A DNA stretch of 64,000 nucleotides from Galeopsis tetrahit (GCA_963675135.1 OY776131.1:37843381-37907380), one strand, 5' to 3'. Counted from the first letter of the stretch, positions 1-11,756 are shown. Numbers and translations are program-made. The notes: generated by a model from the letters alone, not told the origin.

Positions 1-1354
1 TTTTCACTTTTTCAATTTTACGTGCAATGAAAAACTAGGAGAAAAAAGTACTATTGAATTCAGACTTGATTTTAAAGGGAATGAAAAATTAGGAGAAAAA
101 AGTCTCAAAAAAGGTCTAATTCAGTTTATATTTTTAAGTTTTCACTTTTTCAATTTACAACTTACAGTGCTCAATTTACATCTTTTTTTGTTCAATTTAC
201 ATCATTTTCGTCAAAAATTTGAGATTTCAGACAAATAGTTCAATTTACATCATTTAAATTTGAAAATAAAAAAATAATATTAAAAATTTCTAAAAATCTC
301 ATTAAATTTTCAAAATAATTATAATAATTACATTAAAAATCTGAAAAATCTCTTAAAATTAAATAACTTAAAATCTTAAAAATCTATTAATTAAAAATTA
401 AAAATTCTAAAATGGGTAAAAAAAAATTCATATTGTTATTCCTTTAAATTTTAAATATTGTTATTCCTTTAAAAATTATTTTACATTATGTTTTATAAGT
501 TCGTATAGAATAAAAAATATGAAGGGACGGGGTCTTTTTTTAAAGTTCGATTCAGGTCCAAATATCCCTAGGACCGGCCCTGAAATATTGTGAAATCCAT
601 TTATAGATAAAGTCATTATTTAACAATAAAGTCAATAACAATTTATGATGTAAAATACTCAAAGTGTCAGTTTAGTAAAAATTTCACTAGTTGATACACC
701 CTATTAACACATACACTTCCTAGTAAATATGAATCATAATTTATAAGTTAATAAATAATAATTCTTCAATCAACCACAATTATTAAAATATTAATAATAA
801 TTATATTTTTAACAATAATCAATAATAATAATATTATTAATTTAAATAATAATATATTTTTAACAACACTTAATAATAATAATAATTTAAAATAAATTTA
901 TATAATACTACATTTCATTACTATAGGGTTAAGAAGTTTACATTTATAAAGTAAAATACGAATCAATTTGTGGTGATCTAAAATGTCGAAATTGGCTAGT
1001 TTAACTATTTCCTTTTTTTGGTAAAAAAAAAAACTATTTCCTTTTTAACACAATTCATAAGGCAACAAAATATGCTACAAAATAAAATTACGTCATTTAA
1101 TCATATCTTATATAGTTATTTAATTAAAAAAGTTTTTTTTTTTTTGAGTCGGTTATTTAATTTAATTAGCCATATCTAATAGTAGTATTTCTTCATAATA
1201 ATGATAAAAAAAAAAAAAAATTACTTCGTTCAATTTTATAATGTGCATTTGAATTGGATACGAATTTTAAGCAAAATTGTTTTTTGTAAGGAAAATTGTG
1301 AGAATTGTAAAATGGGGAGGAGTACAAATTTTCAATAACCGAATCCAAGATTGC
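1..1354. other. AT-rich intergenic DNA with transposon remnants
   Basis: No gene is visible. Bases 120-400 share a motif (CAATTTACATC spaced through poly-A/T) with 37,000-37,200, so this is a dispersed repeat. Around 460-582 the minus strand begins CAGGGCCGGTCC and then follows the sequence at 44,755-44,860 closely, so both are ends of one hAT-like family. The rest is simple AT-rich sequence. Confidence 0.5.
460..582 (-). mobile_element. hAT-like transposon end (fragment)
   Basis: Read on the minus strand from 582, the sequence starts CAGGGCCGGTCCTAGG, a form common at hAT termini. It continues with GATATTTGGACCTG and CGAACTTTAAA, which can be lined up with 44,755-44,860 in the other orientation. 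No partner terminus or 8-bp target duplication was found, so this is called a truncated end. Confidence 0.45.
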
Positions 1355-1545
1355 CCTAATCTCTGCAATCTTCCATAATCATTGCCCTAATCTTGCTATC
1401 ATCAATCTTCTGATGATCTCACCGTCATAGTGCACTTGCTTTCCTATGTTTTTTTCCATTTGACTACTAGTTCTTGTCTTGTACCGCTTCTTTTGTCTTA
1501 TGTAATGGGTTAGGGTTGACAGTGAATTCCTACTTTGCAAAATAT
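1355..1545 (+). pseudogene. Relic of the locally duplicated gene family (leader fragment)
   Basis: The stretch with CTTCCATAATC, TTGCCCTAATC and GATCTCACCGTCA repeats the leader and start region found at 3,195-3,260. Its second half (CCATTTGACTACTAGTTC and the following bases) is repeated at 6,130-6,230. No open coding frame of useful length remains. It is a broken copy of the unrecognised gene described at 3,236-4,159. Confidence 0.45.
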
Positions 1546-1560
1546 GCTTTGTGAAACTCA

Positions 1561-2576
1561 AATGCAATTTAGTATGTTATATTATGCATTTTTTTGTCTC
1601 TTTGTTAAAACTGTTAGTTTTGAAAGGGCTGATTCCTGAAATAGTTCCACGAGATTTTTTTTATTTATCAACTCTAATCCAAATGAACATGTGCAGTGGA
1701 TATGGACTCGTGACTTTTACATTCGTAATCCCAAAATTTTCCATTTTTCAATAAAAATGGTGATGCATCATATCAAGCTGGCTAAGATAGGTTATTTTTA
1801 TTTTTCAATAATTAAATGGAAAAGTTCTATCTGATAAGCATCATTTAGTATGTATTATTTGAAAACATATCATGTTCTAGTCTAATGTTTCATTTAGTTC
1901 AGAAAGTATTATCAACAGGTGATTTTCATTTTTTTAAAGAAACATAATGAGATGAATAACTTCAAATATTAATTAATTATAGAACCAACATAAGGCATGG
2001 CCGCTGCAACTGCATGCTGTTTAGAGTTATTTTTATACTTGTGTTTTGTATATAGTTTTTCAGTTCTTCATATGCAGAAAACTCGGGATGAATTTTTAGC
2101 TTACCAGATATCAGTGTGTGTTAATTTATACATTCAGCGATACAACTCTGATGGGTTAATTAACTTGATGAGTGTGTATAAAATAATGGAAACAACTCAA
2201 AATAGATATTAATGGCTTTGCATCTGAAATTGTATCACTAAGTTTTCCATGTATATTCATATACTCTACGTTTCTCAGATAAACTAATTTTCAAAAATTC
2301 TAATAATCTAAGATATATCATGTTCTGCTCAGTGAATAAATCCGGACTACATGGAATGGTTAACTGATGTGGAATGATGAAGGTTTCCTAAAATTATGCT
2401 TTTCATTCATTTTTCAGTCAAAGTCTAATTTCAATGTATCCCATTAATTCCTTTAATTATTGCCCTTAATCGTTCTTGTGTTTATTTCGGATGTTTCGTT
2501 ATCGAAATCAACAGTTCTCACTTTTGATATTGTGTTTTTTCAGATATTTCTTTAAGAAATCAACGGAGTTCTCAAT
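1561..2576. other. Intergenic, nothing recognised
   Basis: AT-rich sequence with only short open frames (1,551-1,754 and 1,997-2,212). They have no recognisable domain, splice pattern or codon bias, and are judged to be chance. Confidence 0.5.
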
Positions 2577-2795
2577 TCAATTGAGACGCTTCCCTTGCAT
2601 CGTTAACCCACCCATTGGATGATCAAAACCATATTCTTCTTCCGCTTGAAATAACAATTCTTGGAATGAAGGCTGGTTCAAGTATGAAACTGGAATTACA
2701 GATCTATTCTTCTCGTTCTCTCCAACATAAACAGCAAATGGCCCTTTGGGACTTGCGATGATCTTCTTTCACTGGATAATGATGGTCTCAGCCAT
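2577..2795 (-). pseudogene. SAUR (small auxin-up RNA) family relic
   Basis: Translation of the minus strand from an ATG at 2,795 gives one open frame broken by a single TGA after eight residues. The frame then runs through the hallmark SAUR core: PKGPFAVYVGE, then VIPVSYLNQPSFQELL, then EEEYGFDHPMGGLT, ending at a stop at 2,577. SAUR proteins are plant-specific, usually 90-110 residues and intronless, and act in auxin-driven cell expansion by restraining PP2C.D phosphatases. Here only about 73 codons are present, the variable N-terminus carries an in-frame stop, and the C-terminus after GGLT does not look like a normal SAUR tail. I infer a recently decayed copy or fragment. It could be a short functional allele only if translation began after the stop, which would remove the start of the domain. 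Confidence 0.75.
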
Positions 2796-3194
2796 TTTAG
2801 TATAAAATCAATCTTTCTGAATAACTTTATGCAGGGTGATGTGAAATAAGTGAAAGTTGAGATGCTAAATAACTAGTTGTTTGTTGAATTCCAGATATGT
2901 GTTGTATAATAATTATATATAGGCCATCAAGAAATTGAGTAGCAACGGAATATGTGGTGGCAATTGATACTCATATACAATAGCACATGTATTTGTCTGT
3001 CAATGTTCATTAAGATTTTAAGCAAGAGTTTGTGGATTGAACACATTGTTCATCCAGAAATGTATTTTCAATCGAGATACGGATGTTTTCTAACCAAAAT
3101 CTTTTTACAATATGGCTTATTCTTGATTGATCGTTTCTTCATTTGAAAATACCAATTCTCAATAGCCCATAGTATACTACTCATCTCTTCTCTC
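2796..3194. other. Intergenic, nothing recognised
   Basis: The 64-codon frame at 2,952-3,146 has no domain. No repeat boundary was seen. Confidence 0.45.
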
Positions 3195-3235
3195 TTCCAT
3201 AATCCTTGCCCTAATCCTGCCATCATCAATTACTG

Positions 3236-4159
3236 ATGGATCTCACCGTCACCGTCCATTCGCCGACTTGGGAGTCGGAAGAAGGAGTTCTAAGAAAGCA
3301 AAAGCTTCAAGGAGGATCCTGGCCAGGTAAGAATAAGGTTTGTCTTGCCCTGCTATGTTTCAAGATTAACGGGAATGGTCTGTAAAAGAGAATACAATAT
3401 ATGTATTTTTGATATACTTAATTCCGTTGCCATTGGTGATCCTAGCTATTTCTCTCCAATTTCTCCCGTTCTTAATATTGATTGTGAATTTGATAATGTT
3501 TCTGTGAGAAATATGGATACGGATGCATTTTGGGTATTGGGTCAAAAAGTGTACATGTTTGAAGGGTGTCATGATAAGGGTAGAAAAGCTATATATTCAT
3601 TTGATATATCAACTCTTAGTCAAAGGCATGTGAAAAGTGAACTCTCAGATATTTGTAAGATGTGCTCTCCAAAACGCTGCCCAGTCAAAGGCATGTGAAA
3701 AGTGAACTCTCAGATATTTGTAAGATGTGCTCTCCAAAAGGCTGTCCTGTTGTTATTCCAATACCTCATTCTAAAAATCTCTTGGTCTTTCCTACCGAAT
3801 TTCTTAAAGATTCTACTTCTGAATATATTGGTGGTTTTGAATTGTTTGATCCTGTGAAAAATTACTTGAATCGTCTTCCTGACACGGATATCAAAGCAAG
3901 TACTGGTTGGAAATATTTAGCATATGGATTTATTGACGAACATAGATTTTTAATCCAACTCAATTTAGTTTCCCAATTTGTTGAACTATTTGTTTTTTAT
4001 TTTGACAAACTGGATAAGGGTTGGGTATACTTTGGTAACAATTACGGTGGATTAGATCTTATTCCTTGTTGGCGCCGTTGTAAAGCTTCTTCTTTTCAAC
4101 TCATTGAAGACCGATTATGTGTGACAACTACCTATGGAGCTTTTGATCTTCGTAAGTGA
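3236..4159 (+). pseudogene. Broken gene of unknown function, possibly kelch/beta-propeller-like
   Basis: An ATG at 3,236 opens a frame (MDLTVTVHSPTWESEEG, later LALLCFKINGNG) that hits TAA near 3,381. It resumes in another frame from about 3,395 with CIFDILNSVAIGDPSYFSP and DAFWVLGQKVYMFEG. A 65-bp direct duplication (units starting 3,618 and 3,683) shifts the frame again. The last frame (GGFELFDPVKNYLNRLP through GAFDLRK) ends at TGA 4,159. The second copy at 15.6-16.3 kb keeps the frame at the first break, which shows that this copy has a stop plus a small deletion. Phrases such as FWVLGQKVYMFEG and YSFDIST recall kelch-type blades, but no full repeat can be shown, so the function is left open. 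Read as a pseudogene because it has at least two frame breaks and a duplication. Confidence 0.55.
3618..3747 (+). repeat. 65-bp tandem duplication inside the pseudogene
   Basis: AGTCAAAGGCATGTGAAAAG recurs 65 bases later with near identity through GATGTGCTCTCCAAAA. Sixty-five is not a multiple of three, so the duplication itself changes the frame. Confidence 0.85.
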
Positions 4160-4199
4160 TTGGGTGTGAGATTGCTCGTATTTGTGCTCATTATTGCTA

Positions 4200-5860
4200 T
4201 ATTATTGTAGCATTTTGATGTGATTTTGGTCGTAATCGATAGAAATGGTGCTACTAACCTTGTTGTCAAGAAATGTGTTCAAAGTGTAGGAAACAAGGTG
4301 AAATAGTCCATTTTAGAAGGAAAACGAGCATTGGCGCATGGGAATTGATGTTCGGTTGAAGGACGAGCAAGGAAAGCCAAGAAAAATAGAAGAAAAAGTC
4401 CCAGGAGCAGAAACCAAACGGGCGGTCGAGTGAAATGATTTCACACTAGCGCCCGTTTGAGCCCACACTGGCGGTCGAGTGAAATGATTTCACACTGGCG
4501 GCCGTTTGAGCCCACACTGGCACCCATTTGGGATCTGGAACCCAGTTTGGTTCTGATTTCCAAATTCACTCGACCGACCGTTTCACCTCACTCGGTTGGG
4601 CGAGTGGACTCGCAATTTTTGGGAAATTCGTGAATTTTCAAGAACTTCAAGGACCCAATTGTTATTTTCGTCTCACAAACTCTTTGAAGCTTTAAATAGC
4701 TTCACCATCAGTTTGTAAATGAGGTCTGGCCTCACTTTTTCACACACTCAAACCCTAGTTTCATTCTTAGATAGATTTTCAACATATTTTGCAAGTTTAA
4801 TTCCATAGATTAGCTTCAAATTTAGTATTTAGTTTGGGCTTTTGAAGATTAAGGTTACATCCACTTGTAATAGCTTAGATCGTTGAAGAATCATCAAGGT
4901 GACTTCCACCCAAACTCTCTATTTTCTATAATATTGTTATTTTCATGTTTATTTCTAGTTTTCTTGTTGTTTTAGCCATGGGTGTTTTCTCAAACACCAT
5001 GGGCTAAGCTTTTTATGCTTTGGGTGTTTGAAACCATGTGACTATTGAATGTGTGAATTGTTTAGACTTTGATTATTGTTGATATTTGGATTATTGCTTC
5101 TCTTATTAGGTTTTATTGGTGCTTTGTGTATTTGCTTCTATTAATCCATATTTTGAGGCATGTTTAGCGTAGACGAGAGTTACATGAACATGTTTAAATT
5201 TATGGTGTGAGTTGTTGGTATACAAATGCGTTTATTATACTTTTAATTCGTCGAGAGAGAGTTAATCGTATTAGAACCCCCCATTAGGAGACATTAAGTA
5301 CTTGAATGGTTATTTGGGTAGTTGATGAGGATTAGGAAGATGTCTTATTACCGGGTTTGGGAACACCTTAGACGTAAGGCTATAGTACCCGAAGGGAAAC
5401 GATTTTCATCCTAGCATCTTGATGCTCTTAGCAAATTCAAATTGAAGCATAAAAATGGTATAAACAATTCCACTCGATTTCACTAGGTAGAGAACATCCG
5501 AAGCATTCACACACTTGCACTTCTTCGAATCTAATTCGTGGTTGTTCTTTGTCTTGCTTGTCAATTTCTTGTTTTGTGATTTAGTAGTTTGATTACTTGT
5601 TAGCCTTTAGATTGTGTTTAGTTTAATTTATTGTCTTTAGATTATTGTTTAGCTTTAGTTTTGCATTCAAAACCTGAAATCGTAGCTACATTAGTTATGA
5701 CGACGTACAACTCTAGGGATCCATTGCACTAGCCCACCTCCCGTGGTTCGATACTACTTGGTCGAATACTTCCATTACTACTACGATCCCTTATGCTTGA
5801 GGGGAAGTAGTTAGTCAAACATATAGACTAAAATTCGTTCAAGTCAGTAAGCAGTGTTGG
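4200..5860 (+). mobile_element. LTR-like, probably gypsy-type, repeat fragment
   Basis: This 1.6-kb noncoding block differs from its surroundings in being less AT-rich. It contains a 49-bp direct duplication (4,422 and 4,471), a TATA-like TTTAAATAG near 4,692, and near 5,740 the phrase CCCGTGGTTCGATACT followed by TTGAGGGGAAGTAG. Phrases of this kind are common in long plant gypsy LTRs and their flanks. No TG/CA boundaries with a target duplication could be fixed, so class and limits are uncertain. It follows the stop of the pseudogene at 4,159 directly. Confidence 0.4.
4422..4519 (+). repeat. 49-bp direct repeat, two copies
   Basis: The unit GCGGTCGAGTGAAATGATTT followed by CACACT, GCGCCCGTTTGAGCCCACACTG is present twice at 4,422 and 4,471 with a few differences. 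It contains the inner near-palindrome GTGAAATGATTTCAC. Confidence 0.8.
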
Positions 5861-5885
5861 CTTAGAATCTGCTATCTTTGAGTAC

Positions 5886-6107
5886 GTGACTAGTCGTGAG
5901 TTATATATGGTCACTCTCTTGAATCATGATGAGGTGAAGGAAGAATGCCACCTTTGCGAAGCATATGTGGACAGATCTTTTGACAAACAATATGAATGTC
6001 GTGCTGATCTTAAGTGGTACAAACAAGACTGCCCTACGCTAGGCCAGGCATATATATATACAAGCCAAACTACACTTCTTGTGTTAAGTCTGTCCAATTC
6101 TGCGTAG
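5886..6107 (+). other. Short open frame, unrecognised
   Basis: A 73-codon frame directly right of the LTR-like block (VKEECHLCEAYVDRSFDKQY, then DLKWYKQDCPTLGQA). The composition, with Cys, Trp and charged residues spread through it, looks more coding-like than neighbouring chance frames. No family is recognised. It may be a fragment of a retrotransposon or of a gene; no start context or partner exon supports expression. Confidence 0.25.
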
Positions 6108-6124
6108 ACCTCGGTGGAGAATAC

Positions 6125-6330
6125 CAAGTGCACGTGCTTCCTATGTTTTTTACCATTTGACTACTAGTTCTTGTCTTGTACTACTAGCTTCTTTTGTCTT
6201 ATGTAATACTAATAGTTTATGGTTGACATATGTTCTTTTAAACAATTCGTTTTTGTCTTATGTAATGGTTTATGGTTGACATTGAATTCCTACTTCTCTA
6301 TATATGTTCTTTTAAACAATTAGTGGTTAA
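6125..6330 (+). repeat. Duplicated fragment of the 1.4-kb relic with inner tandem copies
   Basis: From GTGCACGTGCTTCCTATG this matches 1,428-1,545. It then contains two tandem copies of a segment with TCTTATGTAATG, TATGGTTGACAT and TTCTTTTAAACAATT. It supports local segmental duplication of the unknown gene family in this 6-kb stretch. Confidence 0.6.
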
Positions 6331-8023
6331 TTTCTTATGATGTCTATATAATTTGCTGATAAGTTCTGAAGTGTATTATGAATCTGCAAGGCATGCAATA
6401 ACTATGAATCTGTGTGTATATACGTATATCATCATGGCATGAATTTAAATGAAAGCTTAGTTTCTTTTAGTAATATACTTGTTAATATTTTGTTTTACTG
6501 TGAAAATAATATTTTTCAAATATGAGTACGTTCAACAATGATTGTTTTGGTATGATAATGATACTTATCCTTATAGTGAGTTTCTATAATGATTTTCTCT
6601 GCAATTCCTAAAAAAATATTATTGGAAAAATCAGCATCTAGTAATTCCTCTGTTTTTCTGCAATGGTGCATTATATATAAGTTAGCTTGACACCTGTATT
6701 TCCTCCAAATTTCATATTCTAAGTCTAGTTTTCTTGTTGATGTAAGTTAAAGAGAGAAAAAATGTTGAAAGAATGGAAACCTACACCCTAAAAAAACTGC
6801 CAAGTTTCTAACATCAAAGTTGTGATCTGCTTGTTATAAATGATTGTGATGTGGCAGCTTCATTTTCCCTAGTTGCAAGTTTCTAACATCAAATTTTATA
6901 TGGGTTTGCTAGTTCCATAAAATACTTGTAACTAGTGTACATATTGTAAAGGCATCTAATAGCAAACCTCACAGAGTAGAATGAAGGCATAATTTTTCTT
7001 CAGGAGGTTTTGTCAATAATTGAAGGATCTCAGGGCATTGTGTGTTGAATTCAAAATCATATAATTGTTTTATTTTTGTCAACACTTTTGTAAGTACTAG
7101 ACTTAGATCAATTTGGGTCCTATCTTTTTTCAATTTGTCTTCACTAGCTTCAGATCCAAATATCTTCAAAACTAAAAGAGCTACATGAGATTTTTAAATC
7201 AGAATAGTTGCTGCTGAAGTAATTGAAAGAGTGATGAAGAAAATTACCGGAAGGTAAGTGTATATATATGTTACTTGATTTGAAAAAACGATTTCTTTTA
7301 TCTTGTCTTTTTACTTGAATGATGAATAATTTTTTTTGGTAATTAAACCGATGAGCTTGAGACGGGATCAAATGTTCCTCTGTTATTCACTTCAATCTTT
7401 CTCTCAAAACTGTTTTTATGTTCAACCAAAGGGACTAGTTTGCCCGAAGAAGTCTCAGTACATTGAGAGGTACTTGACTTGTTGTTTATTTATTTATCGA
7501 TTAAATAAAGCTGCTTCTCTATATTGTTATGCTCCAAAAGCCAAGGATATTGGCTTTCTAGTCCAAGCTTGGGTATAAAGGTGTATACTAGGCGGGAACT
7601 TTAAAGATATAATATTTCAAAAAAAAATTGTTGAGAAATAACAAATGGCAAGTTGCATCTCATTCACATTTCTAGCTCGTATATTGCATTAACAACACTG
7701 CAGTTCCAAGTTCAACAGTTTTTCGTATCTGTTCGATGAACAGCAATTAATAGGACTATTTTTTCTTTTATGACTATTTCCTAGGAAAATTAGTGATCTG
7801 TCAAGATTTATGCAGATAAGTTGAAAAGTTTTCGAAATATTGGAGTACATTTTTAGATGCATCAGATAATGGTATAATTTTGTGGTTTGCATAATAATAT
7901 GCTTTCTTATATTGATTTGTTTTCGTTATACACTTATGCTAATTTATGATGTTGGTTTATACCCGCAAGTCTCATTTTTAACTATGATATCGACGTCTCA
8001 ATGGAGTGATTTTTTGTACAAAT
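6331..8023. other. Intergenic or intronic DNA, no gene recognised
   Basis: Short frames at 6,969-7,169 (minus), 7,336-7,578 (plus) and 7,689-7,892 (minus) show no known domain. If the Dicer-like relic at 8,024 once had upstream exons, degraded pieces could be here; none can be shown. Confidence 0.4.
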
Positions 8024-8212
8024 AGATTTTAGAAGCTCTCAGTACCGAAAGATGTCACAAAAATTTCTCAATGAAGAGATTAGAATTACTTGGAGATTCG
8101 ATTTTGAAGTATGCTCTGAGTTGCCACCCCTATCTGAAGAATCCAAAGATGCATGTCGTCAAAAGATGTAGGATCATTTGTGCAACTCAACTCTCAAGCT
8201 GCAAGCTTCAGG
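8024..8212 (+). pseudogene. Dicer-like RNase IIIa exon relic
   Basis: After a plausible acceptor (AAATAG) an uninterrupted frame reads ILEALSTERCHKNFSMK, then RLELLGDSILKYALSCH, then PYLKNP, and ends CKLQ before GTGAAAT. RLELLGDS is the RNase III signature, where the Glu and Asp help bind the catalytic metals. The preceding LEAL-T-RC context is that of plant Dicer-like proteins, closest to DCL2 type as I remember the family. Dicer-like enzymes cut double-stranded RNA into siRNAs for antiviral and transposon silencing. Here the exon is isolated: no helicase, PAZ or second RNase III domain is found, the residues after PYLKNP depart from the family, and a Helitron lies 80 bases downstream. Called a relic of a DCL gene copy. 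Confidence 0.65.
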
Positions 8213-8291
8213 TGAAATTTATTTCCTATATGATACAAGCCTTTGGGAGTAAATCACTTTCCTTTCACTCTCTATTATGTTTTAAATATGA

Positions 8292-8319
8292 CTAGTTTTT
8301 TGCCCGTGCGATGCACGGG
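8292..8319 (-). other. Helitron 3-prime terminus (hairpin + CTAG)
   Basis: A perfect 7-bp stem CCCGTGC/GCACGGG with a 3-base loop is followed on the minus strand by a ten-base spacer and CTAG, with host T next. This is the termination signal used by rolling-circle Helitrons. Confidence 0.85.
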
Positions 8320-8429
8320 TCTGTTATTATTTTATTTTTATAATATATAAAAATATAATTTATAATTTTTTTGTGATGAAAAAAAGAAGTTTATATAATC
8401 TTGACCATTACACGTTGACAATACTACAA

Positions 8430-8620
8430 GTGAATTGCGAATTGTTGCTGCACAAAAGCACAAACTTTTTGCAATAGGTTATACATAGAAATATTTAAAT
8501 CTAATAAAAGTGTTAAAAAGAATAAGGAGTGAATTGCGAATTGTTGCTGCACAAACTTTTTGCAATAGGTTATACATAGAAATATTTAAATCTAATAAAA
8601 GTGTTAAAAAGAATAAGGAA
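8430..8620. repeat. Tandem duplication of about 95 bp inside the Helitron
   Basis: The segment starting GTGAATTGCGAATTGTTGCT at 8,430 is repeated at 8,529. The second copy lacks about eight bases (around CACAAAAG) and otherwise runs nearly identically to AAAAAGAATAAGGA. Confidence 0.9.
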
Positions 8621-10439
8621 ACAGATGTAACGTAAGAACGAAAAATAAGATAACATTTTTTTTAGAATCACACGCTTGAAATTGAAAATAACATATGTCG
8701 GTTAGGAAAATCTTTTTGAAGGTTAAGCATATTAAATCAAATCTATACAAATTAACTTCCGGAAAGAAGAATAAGATGATAATGATAATTTGACATGCAA
8801 TTGTCAAGATGATAATCAAATTTATACAAGTTTTGCCTACGATAAACCAAGCAATTAGGAAAAAAAAAAAATTGCATGTCCAAACAATAAGCATTTTGAT
8901 CTTATAATAGTGATGAAGATGGGCATATCCAAGATCAAAGTTTTAAAATAAGAACAATAAATGTGTATGTAATCTCCTTCATACTTTTGCAAAAAATTAA
9001 AACAATTTATCTTATTTTTAAATTACTCATTTCAGAACCAGATAACCATTGCACAGTTCTGCTTGATCGCCTCCGTACGTCAACTACTGCTAAACATGTA
9101 GATGGTTTGAAATTGTAGGTATATAGGGCTAAAGATGAAAACATCAAGAATCTAGGATCAGTTAACGTGAAGAAAATATGAGTTAATGCTTTCGTAAACT
9201 GCAAAATACATCCAAAAGAAGATCTGTAACGGTACAACAGTACATCATCTACACATATAAAACTGAATACCACAATCCCTTTCAAAAGTTGTCCTGCCCC
9301 TAAACACTTCTTATCTAGATGAGGTATCTTTGTTTCCATCTATTCTCTCTCTCCACATTTATGTATGGGGAAGTTGATCTCAACAGACATAGTGATAAGC
9401 CAAGTTCTAATGGAACAACAGAGAATGTTTCAAATAGATCATAAATGATAGAAAAAACCATACTACAGCTTATAAGTCTGATTATTTTGCCAAACCCATA
9501 TTGCAAATGATAGGAGAAATCCGAAAATCCTGAATAAGAAGTCCTCATAAGTAGTTGAGATTGCCAAATAAAAAATCTAAATAATAATTGAATGCTTGTA
9601 CCTTTTCAAGCTTAAACTGTTAATATGGAGTATCAATCATCACATGTTTAGAGGATTTTCCAGATCATTCAACTCCACATAATTATCGAGATCAGAAAAA
9701 TAAAAATATAGAAAAGAAAAGGAGAAGATGAATTACCTTATATCCAATATATAATATCTTCTTACGACAAGAAATCGAATACCTGAAATAAAAGAAATTG
9801 AATAGCTGAAGTAGAGGAGAAGTTGGAATATTAAACTTTGTTATCCATAAAAAAATATATTTCAAATCAAATTGAATATGAATTAGCTTGTATCTTATAG
9901 TATTTTCTTAAGTAAGAAAATCCCTGAAATGAAGAAAATCCCTGAAATGAAGAAAATCCTACAAAAGCAAGGATTTGAATACCCTGAATCCGAGACAATT
10001 TAGCATGGATTAACAAATTATCTAAATAATCTTGATGTGGCATCTGTTCATTCATAACCTATCATTTTTTCACTCACATTCACCAAAATTACCAGATATA
10101 AGAATATTAATTAATGCAGTAAATACTATAACCCTGCATGAAGCCTAGAAGAAAAGCCTTCTTATATTAAAAAAAATAAACATTTTCAACTAATGAAACG
10201 AAAAATCGTTCTTTCACTCAACCAAAAGCATTAAAGAAAAAAAATGATATTTCTATCTAAATAAACACAAAGGAGAAGAGTAATAATCATATAAAAATGA
10301 AAATCAAACACCAATTAACAGCTAAAAATTCCTCCGTACAACATATAATATAAATATATGTCTCAAAAGGCATACATAATCAATAATTCTAGAAATTTAA
10401 GCAAATTGAAACAGGGTTATAGACTTAGATTTTTCCATA

Positions 10440-10790
10440 GAATTGGAACTTACACGGGGAAGAATATGATCAAACAGTGTCTGCTTCGCTCTATGCACTC
10501 CCTAATTCTTTCTTTGGGCTTCAAGTGCTTGAGCGGGGGAACAGGAGTCAAGCATTGATTAACCGTTTCATCAAATTCGATCCGCCTTCTTGCTCCTTCC
10601 TTAGAAGAAACTGACCCAGACCCCTTTATTTAGGTGACCTTCGTTCGCTTCAATGGCTGCCCACCTTTGATCTTAGCTTTCCCCTTTGCTGTCCCACTCG
10701 CGGAACATCTCTGCAAGAACTGGGACCTTAGATAATCCATGGATGAAGTCAAGGGCTTCCATTTCTTGATCAATGCTGGACCTATCAACT
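10440..10790 (-). pseudogene. Captured gene fragment, small basic protein, unidentified
   Basis: On the minus strand a frame with one in-frame TAA reads KKWKPLTSSMDYLRSQFLQR, then SGTAKGKAKIKGGQPLKR, the stop, then GSVSSKEGARRRIEFDE, TVNQCLTPVPPLKHLKPKER. Its GC content is higher than the flanks and its residue use looks like a real small basic protein, perhaps organellar-ribosomal in style. I do not recognise the family. It lies in the same orientation as the SF3A1- and invertase-like pieces, so it is probably a third captured fragment. Confidence 0.4.
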
Positions 10791-11040
10791 TACTCTAGCA
10801 AAACCTTTTTTCACATATCACAAAACCTAAACCAAATCAAGTGCACAAAATATCCATCGATCAATTTCATGAATTAAAAAAAAAACGTTAATACAGAAAA
10901 TTATACATTAACAATCCAGAAATCATCTTAGACGATAAATACCCGAATATTTCACAAATGCAATAAATCGAATTTGAGAATCCAAGAGATTAAACAAAAT
11001 GCAAGATCTTTCTTGAGCTTGTTTCCTAGATTTCTTCAAG

Positions 11041-11150
11041 AACAAATGATAGGTGAATTTAATTATATCCAGTTCATCTCACGTAAAACTTTTGAAGTAA
11101 AAAAGACTCAGTGAACTTAATTATATCCAGTTCGTCTCATGTAATCCCCC
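11041..11150. repeat. Duplicated end of the SF3A1-like fragment
   Basis: GAATTTAATTATATCCAGTT with CATCTCACGTAA (about 11,055-11,086) is repeated as GAACTTAATTATATCCAGTT with CGTCTCATGTAA (about 11,112-11,143). This duplicates the part encoding the LDIIKF stretch of SF3A1. Confidence 0.7.
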
Positions 11151-11495
11151 TGGAAGCCGAACAATATATTGTTCCACTTTTGATGGATCAAGAATCTTAC
11201 AAACATGTCTGAATTGAGCAGCAGGGCCAGGCTTGGCTGAAGCATCAATTGTATCAGGAGCTGGAGATTCAGCAGCTGATTCAGGAGGCTGGGCAGAACG
11301 GTTTTGATAATAAGCATGGTACGGATCTGAGGAAAGTAAGAAGTTGAATTTTGGATTCCCTTCATTGTTTGCAATAGTTCATTTCAAACTCTGGTCCATT
11401 TTTTGCGACAAACTGAGCACCTTTATGTACAATATCTTTGATGTCTAGAGGAGGATATATAATTCCTATAGTCCTTGTATGGGTTGCTACAGATG
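11107..11495 (-). pseudogene. Helitron-captured fragment of splicing factor 3A subunit 1
   Basis: The minus-strand translation gives SVATHTRTIGIIYPPLDI, then VHKGAQFVAKNGPEFE. After a small frameshift it continues IANNEGNPKFNFLLSSDPY, HAYYQNR, then PGPAAQFRHVCKILDPS, KVEQYIVRLPGGL, and after another shift DELDIIKFTE. SF3A1 (SF3a120) is a U2 snRNP protein. Its first SURP module carries exactly this RTIGII-PP-DI...TAQFVAKNGPEFE...FNFL...DPYHAYY pattern, and its second SURP begins just after LDIIK. So the piece covers SURP1 and the linker to SURP2. Two frame breaks and the lack of the rest of the roughly 780-residue protein make it a non-functional capture. No intron is seen within it. Confidence 0.8.
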
Positions 11496-11756
11496 TTGTC
11501 AGCAGGTGTTGCTGGAAGGGGCAATATTGACAATGAACCTAACATTTTTCAATCTATAAATAAGAATCAATGTCAAGCACAATAGATTCAAGATTCTTTA
11601 GCTGATTTTGTTTGAATAACAAAAGAAGTACCACAGAACACCACGAAAGATAAGATCAATAAGGTACCCCAAAATTAAATACTAACTGATACTGTCATTT
11701 TAAGGGGTATACAAAGAGGACGGGTTCTTTATCAGAGCACATAGATAAATACGCTG

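Noticed and set aside
7336..7578. Upstream Dicer-like exon
   Set aside because: The frame is open but no helicase, DUF283, PAZ or RNase III motif could be matched.
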